Source of the DNA: Lycium barbarum
Taxonomy: Eukaryota; Streptophyta; Magnoliopsida; Solanales; Solanaceae
Assembly: GCF_019175385.1 (NCBI RefSeq)
Contig: NC_083339.1
Location: 34,122,147-34,186,146, forward strand
Reading direction: 5' to 3'
Length of the DNA: 64,000 nucleotides
Shown here: positions 12,741 through 22,744 of the stretch, one piece after another
Position numbering within the stretch: position 1 is the first letter of the stretch
How the letters are laid out: every line of letters begins with the position of its first letter
Made by a program: the position numbers and the translations under genes
The notes under the pieces: generated by a model
The model's input: the letters and a program-made list of their open reading frames with translations, nothing else
What the model was told of the DNA's origin: nothing
The model's database searches: none

Positions 12741-13320
12741 TCGACACATATACGTAGCCCAAAAGGCAATCAAAGGACAAGCCCTGGCTGACTTGCTAGA
12801 AGAAAGCCCCGTCGACAACGAGCTTGAGCCTCTACGGACTTTCTTCCCAGATAAAGAGGTACTGACTATGGAGGAAAAATTGACGGAACCATACATAAGG
12901 TGGAGACTATTCTTTGATGGGGCAGTCAATTACAAAGGGTCAAGCATCGGGGAGGTGTTGATATCAGAGACAGGACAACACTATCTGATGGCCGCAAAGC
13001 TCAACTTTAGGGGTACTAATAACAAGGAAGAATACGAAACATGTGTCCTCGACCTCAGGACGGCATTGGACATGAACCTAATAGAGCTGTTGGTAATCGG
13101 GGACTCCGATTTACTCATAAATCAGGTGAAAGGAAGTTGGGCGACCAAAAATGACAAGATACTCCTGTATGTGAATCTAGTGCAAAGACTATGTGGGAGA
13201 TTCAAGAACATCAATTTCAGGACCTCCAGAGCCCAAGATGAGTTTGCAGACGCATTGGCCACGACAACCTCCGTGATCCAGCACCCTGAGAGTGCTCACA
13301 TTGACCTTCTGGAGATCACA
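12741..13320 (+). pseudogene. Ogre second (archaeal-type) RNase H domain
   Basis: A second RNase H of the aRNH type that marks the Tat/Ogre clade. It reads in the frame of 12793-13647 and follows the first RNase H after stops at 12659-12735. Landmarks: RWRLFFDGAVNYKGSSIG (first acidic residue), NNKEEYETCVLDLRTAL (second) and IGDSDLLINQVKGSW (third). The typical order of acidic catalytic residues is present. This domain is thought to help remove RNA during plus-strand synthesis. Open throughout, but disconnected from the RT frame. Confidence 0.85.
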
Positions 13321-14622
13321 TTAAGGGGAGAACAGGCTCGCTGCACTCCCGTCGAGGCTGAGCCCGATGGCCAACCGTGGTATGCTAACATCAAGACCTA
13401 CTTAGAGAAGGGAGAATACCCCCCAGAAAGTTCAGCAAATCAGAGAAAGACTATCAGGAGTCTGGCCAATGGTTTTTGCCTAAACAAAGAAGTATTGTAC
13501 AAAAGGACATCCAACCTTGGGTTGCTCAAGTTCGTGGATGCCAAAGAGGCTAGAAAACTGCTGAGAGAGGTGCACATAGGGGCATGCAGTCCCCACATGA
13601 ATGGGTTCATCCTCGCAAAGAAAATCCTAAGGACAGGATATTACTAGATGACCATAGAGAATGATTCGTGCAAATTCGTACAGAAGTGCCATCAATGCCA
13701 GTTACACGGGGATTTAATCAAGGTTCCTCCCACCGAGTTACATGCGATGAGCTCACCATGGCCTTTCGTGGCATGGGGGATGGACGTCATAGGACCCATC
13801 GAGCCCCCGGCCTCCAATGGACATCGTTTCATCTTAGTCGTCATCGACTACTTTACTAAATGGGTGGAAGCCACCTCACACAAGTCAGTGACCAAGAAGG
13901 TCGTGGCTGACTTTGTCAAAAACAATCTGATATGCTGCTTTGGCGTACCGGAATCCATCACCACAGACAACGGTGCCAATTTAAACAGTTATTTGATGAA
14001 GGACATTTGCAACAATTCAAGATAACCCACAGGAACTCTATCGCCTACCGACCGCAGATGAATGGAGCCCTAGAGGCCACCAACAAAAACATCAAAAAAA
14101 TCCTGAGGAAGATGGTCGACAACTGTAGGAATTGACCCGAATAGCTACCTTATGCCTTGTTGGGGTACCGGACGACGACCCGCACTTCCACTAGGGCAAC
14201 TCCATATCTCCTTGTCTATGGTACAGAAGCAGTCATACCCAGCGAAGTGGAAATCCCCTCGCTTCGGATCATCCAAGAGGCGGCGCTGTAAGATGCAGAA
14301 TGGGTTAAAAATTATTATGAACAGCTGGCTATGATAGAGGAGAAGAGAATGGTGGTCGTATGCCATGGACAGCTGTATAGGAAAAGGATGTATCGAGCTT
14401 TCAACAAACGGGTTAGAGCTCGACTTTTCAAAATTGGACAACTCGTGCTCAAGCGGGTCTTTCCCTACCAAGAAGACTACAAAGGAAAATTCGTGCCAAA
14501 CTGGAAAGGGCCATACATGGTCAGGAAAGTACTCTCGGTATGAGCCGTAGTCCTAGCCGAGATTGACAGACAGGAGTGGCCTAAGGCCATCAATGCAGAC
14601 GCACTTAAGAGATACTACATTT
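13321..14622 (+). pseudogene. Ogre integrase remnant
   Basis: Integrase of the Ogre element. The N-terminal zinc-binding part spans about 13560-13720 (HIGACSPHMNG..., CHQCQLHGD), interrupted by TAG at 13645-13647 where a Trp (TGG) is expected. The catalytic core follows: WGMDVIGPIEPP (first Asp), TTDNGANLNS (second Asp), then a frameshift near 13990-14020 and the third-acidic region RPQMNGALEATNKNIKKILRKM in another frame (13932-14135). A further shift leads to GYRTTTRTSTRATPYLLVYGTEAV (14161-14232) and a C-terminal part ending NADALKRYYI at about 14620. At least three frames are involved. Confidence 0.85.
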
Positions 14623-16632
14623 AGGATGCCATTTGCTTGTAATCGCATTGTTATTTCCTTGCAATAGTACCTTTTTCTTGTAAGGATACTGGAGCAGGAG
14701 AAAACAAATCATCTATGTAATGAACTACGCGATGACATGAATTCCCTATGGTGAGATACGTAGGCAGTCATAAAAGAAAAACCCAAAAACCATTAGGAAA
14801 ACCCAAGAGACAATGAAGCGAGATAGAATCGACGAGATCAAAATTACGAAGACCGACGCAAGAACTGGTCAGCGTCAACCCCACACTGGGGCAGAATTTT
14901 TGAGAAGATCTCAAAAATTCCTATCAGGAACAATCAACTGGGAGATAGGAGAACAAAACCGTACGCTGGGGTAGAAATTTTTTAGGGAACCTCAAAAATT
15001 CCCACATAAGGAGAAGTAGCAGGGGCCGCGCAAGGCAAGCCCAAAGCTAAGGCAGAATTTTTGAGAAAGGTCCTACGATTCTTCCATCAAGTTCGGGAAT
15101 TAGCAGTCATACTTTCCAGGGGATCCGAAAGACCGCACTCAAAGTCACATGTCATGACAAGATTTTTCAAAAAAAAGTATAATAATAATAATAATAACAG
15201 ACATATATATACAGAACAATGCGCTTTACCAATTTGTACTATAGACTTCAAAAAATAAATATACACCGTTAGTATGAGTATGTTCTAAAAACAATCTCTA
15301 GAAATACCGAGGCTAAGAGGGTTCAAAAGGACATCAAGAGGTGCCACTAGACGGAAGGAAAACAACGCTAATCGGCCTTTTAGGAAACTCACGATTTTTC
15401 TGTGGATGCAAGTTTTAACAGGAAAGCGACAGAACTGTGAAGGCCAAGTCCAGCAAGAACAACTTGTTTGACTATCAAGTACACCATAAGCGAACGGGAA
15501 AGGATACGTCTGACCCAAAGGGTAAGAGATGAACGAGCCTAAAGGCATATCCGACTAGAAGGGTCGTACGAGAGCGGGAGACAAAGACATATCCGACCCA
15601 GAGGGTCAAAATGACAAAGGCAAAAGAGGCGTATTTGGCAACAAGGGTTAACAGCCAACACAACGAATGGAAGAAAGATTATCCAGCCAGAAGGGTCATA
15701 TCTGCCATTTTCTTTATTTACTTTTCTACTGCCAAGAGGGCCATTGCACGTTTACTTTCTACTGCCGAGAAGGCCATTGCACGTTTACTTTCTGCTGCCA
15801 AGAGGGCCATGCCGAGAGGGCCATTTCACATTTACTTTCTGCTACCGAGAGGACCATTCATTCATACTGCTGAGAGGGTCATTCATTCATACTATTGAGA
15901 AGGCCATTCATTTATTCATTCATACTACCGAGAAGGCCATTCATTCATATATACTGCCATTACGTATTTACTTTCCTGCTGCAGAGTGGGTCATTCACAC
16001 AAATATCATGAACATATCTGCACTATTGTTGAATTTCGGAAGCAGATGCACAATCTCCGAGAGAGAGCCAACCTGCTGAACCTGATCCGGACAAATTGCA
16101 GAGCAAACGTGAAACTTTTTCTTATGCAACCAGCCAACCTAGGGGGCCCATGAGAGTCAAGATCTCCGGCTAGGACTTGGAAGTCGTCCAATCTTAGACT
16201 CAGTCACCATCTGTCCTTTTTACTAAAAAAAAAAACCCCGCGACCGATCGAGTGCACACCTGTGAAATTCGAAGGCAGTCCTACAAAAAAGTGGGGTACG
16301 CTTCTCCAGCAAGTCAAACTACATGCGGCCTGATTCCCAGAGGCCAGGGATATGTAGGTAGACTCAAACCCAAGAGTTGGCTGCACTCTAACCACTGTCC
16401 AGGGAAATCCCGATCACAAAATAGGGAGTCCTACGATTTTTCCTACTCAATCACTCAAAGTCTTTGATCGAATCGAACTACAGGTGGCCTGAATTTTCAT
16501 ACACCCCGAGATATGTAGGAAACCCAAAAATTGGTTTTAAGGCAAGATGAGTCGGGTCCGTCAAAAATTGGGGTTAGTCAAATTTCGTTGCTCAAGGATG
16601 GTCCCGCCATCTCCGAACACCGAAGGGGTAGT
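14623..16632 (+). other. Ogre 3' untranslated region
   Basis: Long noncoding region between integrase and the 3' LTR, as is usual for Ogre/Tat elements. It holds three copies of the GATACGTAGGCAG-type motif (14721-14770, 16314-16362, 16474-16525), a cluster of 'AAAAATTC' blocks (14890-15075), a TAA microsatellite (15181-15198) and a tandem-repeat block (about 15500-15990). A polypurine tract, GAAGGGGTAG, lies at 16622-16631 directly before the LTR start TGTTGACACC. Confidence 0.7.
15731..15960. repeat. 33-bp tandem repeats in Ogre 3' UTR
   Basis: About eight units opening with GCCRAGARGGCCATT and continuing with TTACTTTCTRCT or TTCATACT. Unit starts are near 15731, 15764, 15797, 15811, 15844, 15869, 15894 and 15927, giving spacings of 33, 33, 14, 33, 25, 25 and 33. 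Looser copies with a GAGGGTC core extend back to about 15500. Hypervariable tandem repeats in this position are described for Tat/Ogre elements and can seed satellite DNA. Confidence 0.85.
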
Positions 16633-19305
16633 TGTTGACACCTAATTTTTTACCTCCCGAAATTTATTTTAAGTGCTCGAAGTCCTTGGACAATAAATAA
16701 AATCAGTTGTGCACCCTAAAGGGTCTAGGTAGCTTTTATGATATTTCATCCTTTTAAATTGATAACGAAACCTCCAGGGTATTTTAATTTTTTTGTGGAA
16801 ATTGATGATATTTAAAGAATATTCTTATTGAAATTAATCAAAAGGGGAAAGAAAACCCTTTTTGGATAATTGTTTGATTAATTAATTAAATCAAGGAAAA
16901 TCAGATTAATGAGTAGTTTTATTCCAGTTTTATTGTCCAAGGCACTTTGAGTAATTAAAAGAAGTGATCATTTTACCCATTAAATCTTGATTCTGTGTGC
17001 ATTTGTATAGTTGATTATTTTTTTTTATCTGGTTAATTAATTCAAATCAGTATCTGCAAAATGATTTCTATTTTATTTATGAGTCATGTTTTAAATTAAT
17101 TAAGTCCTAATAGACTAATAATTAGTTTTTCTTTATTTATATATTAGTTTATTTTTCCCCGACCCGCTATGCATATATATATACACACAGAGAGACCATG
17201 TATATACCAATATACACGGTGCGTATACATATATGTATATATATAATGGGCCCGTCGTTTTTAATGAATAAAAGACCAGGCCTAGTCTAACAAGGGACCA
17301 GGACCCGGTCAATTAAGAGGTTAGAGGGGGGGGGGGTATTATACTCCTCCCACCCGTTTCATTTAGAAGACCCGAGGGGTCTGTTGCAAACAAAAGAGAG
17401 GAGAGGCGGCTAGGGATAAAACCCTCGCGCCGCCTCCTTTTCCACCACCTACCCCGCCCCATTTTTCAATCCTGTCCCATGGTGGGAGCGTGTAACGTTA
17501 AGGAGAGGACGAAGCATTAATAGCTTCATCCTTCTCTCACCAGAAAACCGGCCAAACAGGCCCTCAAAGGTACTACCTCCCATTTTATATGTATTTCCAT
17601 CATCATTACTAGTCTTGAAGTATTTGAACCATTGATTTTATTTTTACTTTAGATCTGGATCATATATTTGAGTTTGTGAGTGAGACTTGCATAATATGTG
17701 CAAGTCCCGCATCGTTGGTTGTAGTTCGGAGAGCAATTCATGGATTTCTATAAATAGAAACCCCCATTTGTTAGAAAAGAGAGGTCGGAAACCAAAAAGA
17801 GTCTGAAAATCATATTTATAAGCCTTAAGAGTTCCATAAGTCTAAAAAATTTAGTTTTATGACCTAAGGTTTTCAGTTTGTTTTTCATTAGTTCTAAAAT
17901 TTGCTTTTTTCATTTGCTCGTGTGGTGTTGTGGTGGCTTGAGTTTGTTATTGGAGCACAAAGGCCTCCAAAATCCATCGCTTGACCCCGGTTGCACTCAC
18001 AAAAGGTAAATACCTCTTAGTTCAATGCTTTACATTTATGTCATGTTTAGTTAATAAGATTCTGTTTAAGTTAGTATTTAGTTCATTGTTTTTGTACTTA
18101 TATTTTGCTTATGTTGTGTTTAGTTAATAAGAATATGTGGGATTTTATGATGAAGTTTAAGTAGTTATTGTTCATTATGCTTAGTTTCTGTTTTGGGTGA
18201 TGTTTAGGTATCATAATTGTATGGTCTATGATAGGATTTTAAGTTAATGTATTAGCTTGTCATCTTTTTATCTTGATTCTGTCTACACTATACCTAGCTA
18301 AGATGTGTGTGTGTGGCTTAGGATAGATGTCTGAGTCAATATGCTGGTCTACTCCCTTTCGTTTTAGTTTTTGTCCACACTATGCTTGGTTAATGTAATT
18401 GTTTGCGGTTTAGAACAAAGCTCAAACCTGATGTGCTTGTTGTGTTTCCCTTTTGATTTTGTCTGCATTGTGCTCACTTAAAAAGTTTCATATGAAGTTA
18501 TAGAGTAGTTTCAAGTTGATAGGTTATTTTGACTCAACTTTTTAGTTAGAACTTCTGTTCATGCTTAGTGACTAGTTGTTCCTTTATCTTTACATGTAAT
18601 CTAGACTATATCATTAAGTTGATGAACTTGCTTCACTTAGACTCCTATTTAACTTTCCTGCTTGCACCATTGGTTGTTCAGTTATTACTAAAGGTATTTT
18701 AGTGTGGCTTAGACTATGGCTTTGAGTTTGAGGAGTATGAATTTGGATGTCCTTGCTGTATTTTTTGTTCTATCATGATTGTCTAAACATCATCCAATCC
18801 CTATTGTGAGGGTCTGGGATGTAGTCTATCTTGATATGTTAGCCGGATGAAAGTCTTGTGTTTTGATCAGAGTCAAAATAGGTCTGTTGAAGCCCCAAGT
18901 GGTCTAGTCACATGTGTCTCATGTGATAAGTTTGGTTCATTGGGGTTAGTTTGAAGTCACAAGCTCTTTTGAATAACTGATTTGCCTTAGGTCTTGTCAT
19001 TGTCCATTTGGAGGTTGTCTTGGTCTGGAGGTTAATTAACGAAGGGGTCAAGAGGTTCGTCTGAAGTAAGTTGCCTAATCTGGTCATTGCTTGTCCTATG
19101 TGGTTATGTGTTGGTTGGGAGTTGAAGTCTTGAACCCAGTTTGATCATAGTTCGCCTTTCTTGGTCCTATGTGTCATGGAAAAATTGAAGTCTTGTTATG
19201 CTAAATCAAATCTGGTCATTGCCTGTCCTATGTGGTTATGTGTTAGTTGGGAGTTTGATGTCTTGGATCTAGCTTGATAATAGTTTGTCCTGCTTGATCA
19301 CATAT
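16633..19305 (+). mobile_element. Ogre 3' LTR, part 1 (U3 side)
   Basis: LTR start TGTTGACACC follows the polypurine tract. The sequence is AT-rich and noncoding, with a (TATA)n/CACA stretch at 17175-17250, a G9 tract at about 17329-17337 and a core promoter (TATAAATA, 17749-17756). Repeated phrases such as TGGTCATTGCTTGTCCTATGTGG (shortened: two near copies around 19083 and 19215) show internal duplication. It is interrupted at 19306 by the Tekay element; the phrase continues after 30267 as expected from the CATAT duplication. Confidence 0.7.
17749..17756 (+). promoter_or_regulatory. TATA box of the Ogre LTR
   Basis: TATAAATA inside TTTCTATAAATAGAAACCCC, about 1.1 kb into the LTR. The following AAGAGAGGTCGG region would be near the transcript start. 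Predicted from sequence only. Confidence 0.55.
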
Positions 19306-22205
19306 TGTTATGTCCCGTAATTTCGCATAATTGGGAAATCTTGGAAATAATTAAGACTTGTGTGTTTTAAGGCAATATTTTGATTTTGGTTAATATGCCT
19401 ATGTTGTTTATGAAAAATATTGGTGTGGAATATGGAGGAAGTCCAAGGGCAAAAAAAAAAAAAAAATGGAATTTCGGAAATTACAAATGAAATCTCTAAC
19501 GAATTGGGCCAAGAAAAATTGGAAGAAAATTGAAGCCCAAATGCTAGGGGTGGCCGGCCAAGGATCCAAGGCCCAAGCCCCATTTTAAGTGGTCATGTGA
19601 GTTCCATGTGACCATATGAGCAAGATATATTCATGCTCATCTTTTACAATTTTCTAGAAAACCAAACAAACAAAAAAAAATTTTTGAAGAACACCTCAAA
19701 AGAGGCTCTCGGCCGAACCCTCCAAAACAAAAAAAAAAATACTCTAGCCTTGCTTTGATCCTAAAAATCTTGTTCTTCTTGTAATTGTAGTAAGTTCAAG
19801 ACGCTCTCCGACGGGATACAATTAGTTTAGCGAGAGAGCGACGTTTGCGGCAAGTCGTAATTTCAAGAAAAAGGTAAGATTTCTATGTTTTTATGTTATG
19901 GAATGGATATATATGTTATAGTGATTAGAGTTGCATGAAGATTATGGGATTGTGTTGTGTTGAGCATGGCCGTGTGTGTGTGTGAAGGGTGTGTTTGGCC
20001 GTGAGCCATGTGGTGTGGAAGGGGAGGTGAATTTGATTTTGTTTAGTTTGTTAGTTGCGTCGTTGTGGCATTTATGACGTAAATGAATGTTTAGCGAGTC
20101 GAATTGGCATTGAAAATGGTTGCGGGTTTTTATGGGAAATTATATGATTTTTGTATATTCTTATATAATTGTGGAAGCAAGACTTAAAATGCGGATTATG
20201 GTTGTTGTTAATAAATTTGGAAGGAAATAATGCGAGTTAGTATGTTCGTCGTAGTTGTGGACGTTTTGAATAGAATATGGAAAGTAGCGGATTGCTTAAA
20301 TTAATGTATATCGCTTGGGATATTATTGGAATGTGTTTGAATAACTTTGAATGAGTAAAAGAATATGATAATGTTGATATTGGTTTGATGTTGTGAAGTT
20401 TGGAAGAAAGTTGTTGAATTATGTAGAAAGAAAGAATATTGACGTTAGAGTGATTTTGTTATGACTTGTGATGTTGTGACATTGTGGGTTGTTGTTGTTG
20501 TATATGGAGCCGAGCAAAGTCTCGGGGTGTTATATATATAGGGGAAATGCTGCCGAAATTTCGGTAGACAAAAATGAGGTTAAGTGAATTCTTAAGCCTC
20601 GAAATCCCTAATTGGCAACTTTGACCATTTGCAGATTCTGAGCGAAACGGGACTTGAGTTTTGGGCGAGCGTAAGACGCATATAAGGTATGTAAGGTTAC
20701 CCATTCCTTCTTTTGGCATGTCTTAGGTATACTAGGTCGATATTGGAGCCCCGAGGGAAATTCTATTCCTAGAAATCCGAATTGGGAATTTAGTATTATT
20801 CATTCAATTGAATTGAATTATAAAACTCATATTATATTGAAAAGTGATCTAATGTCCGAAACTTTTGTAAACGTAATCAAGTTGCCTGGAGACTTCCATG
20901 TATGATTCCATAGACCCCAAATGTCTGTGATTCATGTCCGCCACCTCGACTTGACCCGCGGTGGGCCCGCTAGCATCGAGACTTCTTTGTTTGCTCTATT
21001 ATGCCCATTGTTGTCTAATGTCGGCAAAACACATTTGGTTATGAATTTGGTTATCATAAAATAATGTTTGACTGCCACGATATTCTAAACTATATTTTGA
21101 ACCATAAATACTATGTTGGAAATACTTTTGTGAAACGAACCCCGTATTGACTAGTTATTCGAACTATTTGATTAATGAGTTAGCATATGATATTATCAAG
21201 TTTAAAAAGGTGTTTTGGCTTATAAGTTGCATTGTTTGCTCACGACTCCGCTCGTGCCCTTATTATGACTTCGTTCACCGGTTCCCGGGCCGGTTATGAT
21301 TCGTGCGCGATATGATAAATTCGGCCGTATGCTGTGTTACGGTTCCCGAGACCTCGCCATAGGGCCGGGTTCCGTTTGGAGTTATGTTGTGATATGGCTG
21401 GTGATATGTTATGCTGATATGTGTGCTCGGGGATGTACGGAGATTTGAACCTTCTGGTGTTATGCTATGTGTGGCACCAGCGTCGGAGTGGTGACCACAT
21501 TCCTGAGCTTTGCATGATTTTGTTTGCATTATGTATATATGGTTTTGATACAGATTTTGATATACTGTTCGGTATTTCCCCTTTGTATCCTGTTTGTTTT
21601 CAGTCGTGGCTCATATTTCTGTACTCTATGCTTTACATACTCAGTACATCTTTCGTACTGACCCCCTTTCTTCGAGGGCTGCGTTTCATGCCCGCGGGTA
21701 CAAACACAGGTGATCCATCGCTGTAGGCTCCACTTTCTGCTATTTCGGAGTACTCCCTTTTGATCCGGAGTCCACTTTTGGTACATACATCTTTTGTTAT
21801 GTATATATTTCTGTATATCTGACTATTTGGGTACGGCGGGGCCCTGTCTCGTCATATGATTCTGTCGGTCTGTTTAGAGGTCTGTGGACATGTTGTGGGT
21901 TGGGTCTTTCTGTACGGATGTGTGTATATGATGTGTTTGGGCGATCCCATTCGCGGCGGCGGCCGGTCCGCATATGTTTACATGTTGCCTTGTTGGCCGG
22001 TGTGGCCTTTGTTGGTATTTTCTGTGCGCAGGGTTATTTTGGATTGTCTGTAAAACAAAGGAAACTCTGCCGAAATTTTCTGAAAATTATCTAAATTTAG
22101 AATATAGCCTTGGCGGCTTCTGCTATATACTTGAATGCATTTGATAGATGGGTTTGGGTGCCCAGATCGGGCACTAGTCACGGCCTACGGGGTTGGGTCG
22201 TGACA
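19306..22205 (+). mobile_element. Tekay 5' LTR
   Basis: 2,900 bp, TGTTATGTCCC...GGTCGTGACA. Holds a TATATATATA core (20531-20540) followed by the palindrome CCGAAATTTCGG (20553-20564), a GGTATGTAAGG block (about 20686) and a hairpin-like CCCCC...GGGGG-type block in the U5 region (about 21660-21682, where one arm is GAGGG). An A-rich run at 19450 and a TG microsatellite at about 19974-19983 are also present. Short ORFs on either strand are not coding features; they recur in the 3' LTR only because the LTRs are duplicates. Confidence 0.95.
20531..20568 (+). promoter_or_regulatory. Tekay LTR core promoter and palindromic leader
   Basis: TATATATATA followed by GGGGAAATGCTGCC and the perfect 12-bp palindrome CCGAAATTTCGG (20553-20564). 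The same order recurs in the other Tekay-type LTRs of this window, which argues for function near the transcription start. Confidence 0.6.
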
Positions 22206-22209
22206 AAAG

Positions 22210-22222
22210 TGGTATCAGAGCA
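22210..22222 (+). promoter_or_regulatory. Primer binding site, tRNA-iMet type
   Basis: TGGTATCAGAGCA begins four bases after the 5' LTR end. It is complementary to the 3' end of plant initiator tRNA-Met and primes minus-strand synthesis in Tekay elements. Confidence 0.9.
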
Positions 22223-22408
22223 GTCTGTCCTCGGAATGTCTACAGGCCGTGTCTCGTAGAGTCTTGTTTATTGGTGTGTTGTGCACCACATCTATAAACA
22301 GGAGGCTACAGGGCATTTAGGGTGTTACCTTCTTTGGAATCTTAGATCGTGCGTTAGAACTGTGCTACTAGGATGATTTTGATCTGATTCGTTATTCTGT
22401 TTGCAGTG

Positions 22409-22744
22409 ATGCCTCCGAAGAAGGCAACGGTGGCCCAGAAGGGCAAGGCAGGGATGGCAGGCACTAGTCAGGCACAGCGAGTTACCCGGGCTCGTGTTTA
22501 TGATTTGCCCGAGGTTGTGCCCCATTCAGAGGGATCCGCTACACCACCACCGGCGGAGCCTAGAGCAGGTCCATCAGCAGCTCCAGGGGCCCGAGTACCC
22601 GCACCCGAGCCTCCAGCTCCTCAGCCAGGGGCGGAGGACAGGACACTGAGAGAGGCTGTGCAGTTATTGACCACACTGGTAGCGGGCAGGCTCGCAGACG
22701 CGGGCGGAGAGATGATGACGATGACGACAGGCGTGACAGCCTGA
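22409..22744 (+). pseudogene. gag: Tekay gag N-terminus, frameshifted
   Basis: Starts MPPKKATVAQ and runs as a Pro/Ala-rich N-terminal region of gag, ending at TGA 22742-22744. The real continuation lies in the next frame: from 22711 the frame of 22828-25539 reads [24 protein letters not shown], the normal entry to the gag core. A small indel just before 22711 therefore separates the two parts. The GTG at 22406 is not needed; ATG at 22409 fits the family. Confidence 0.8.

Noticed and set aside
15611..16079. Overlapping plus-strand ORFs with a repeated protein pattern.
   Set aside because: They are by-products of the 33-bp tandem repeat; three frames look equally 'coding'.
21421..21726. A 101-codon ORF with hydrophobic stretches repeated at 29478-29783.
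   Set aside because: It lies in the Tekay LTR U5; it is repeated only because both LTRs are copies, and no family resembles it.
22406..22744. A separate small gene upstream of Tekay gag-pol.
   Set aside because: It is the gag N-terminus; the next frame continues the gag core from 22711, showing a simple frameshift.
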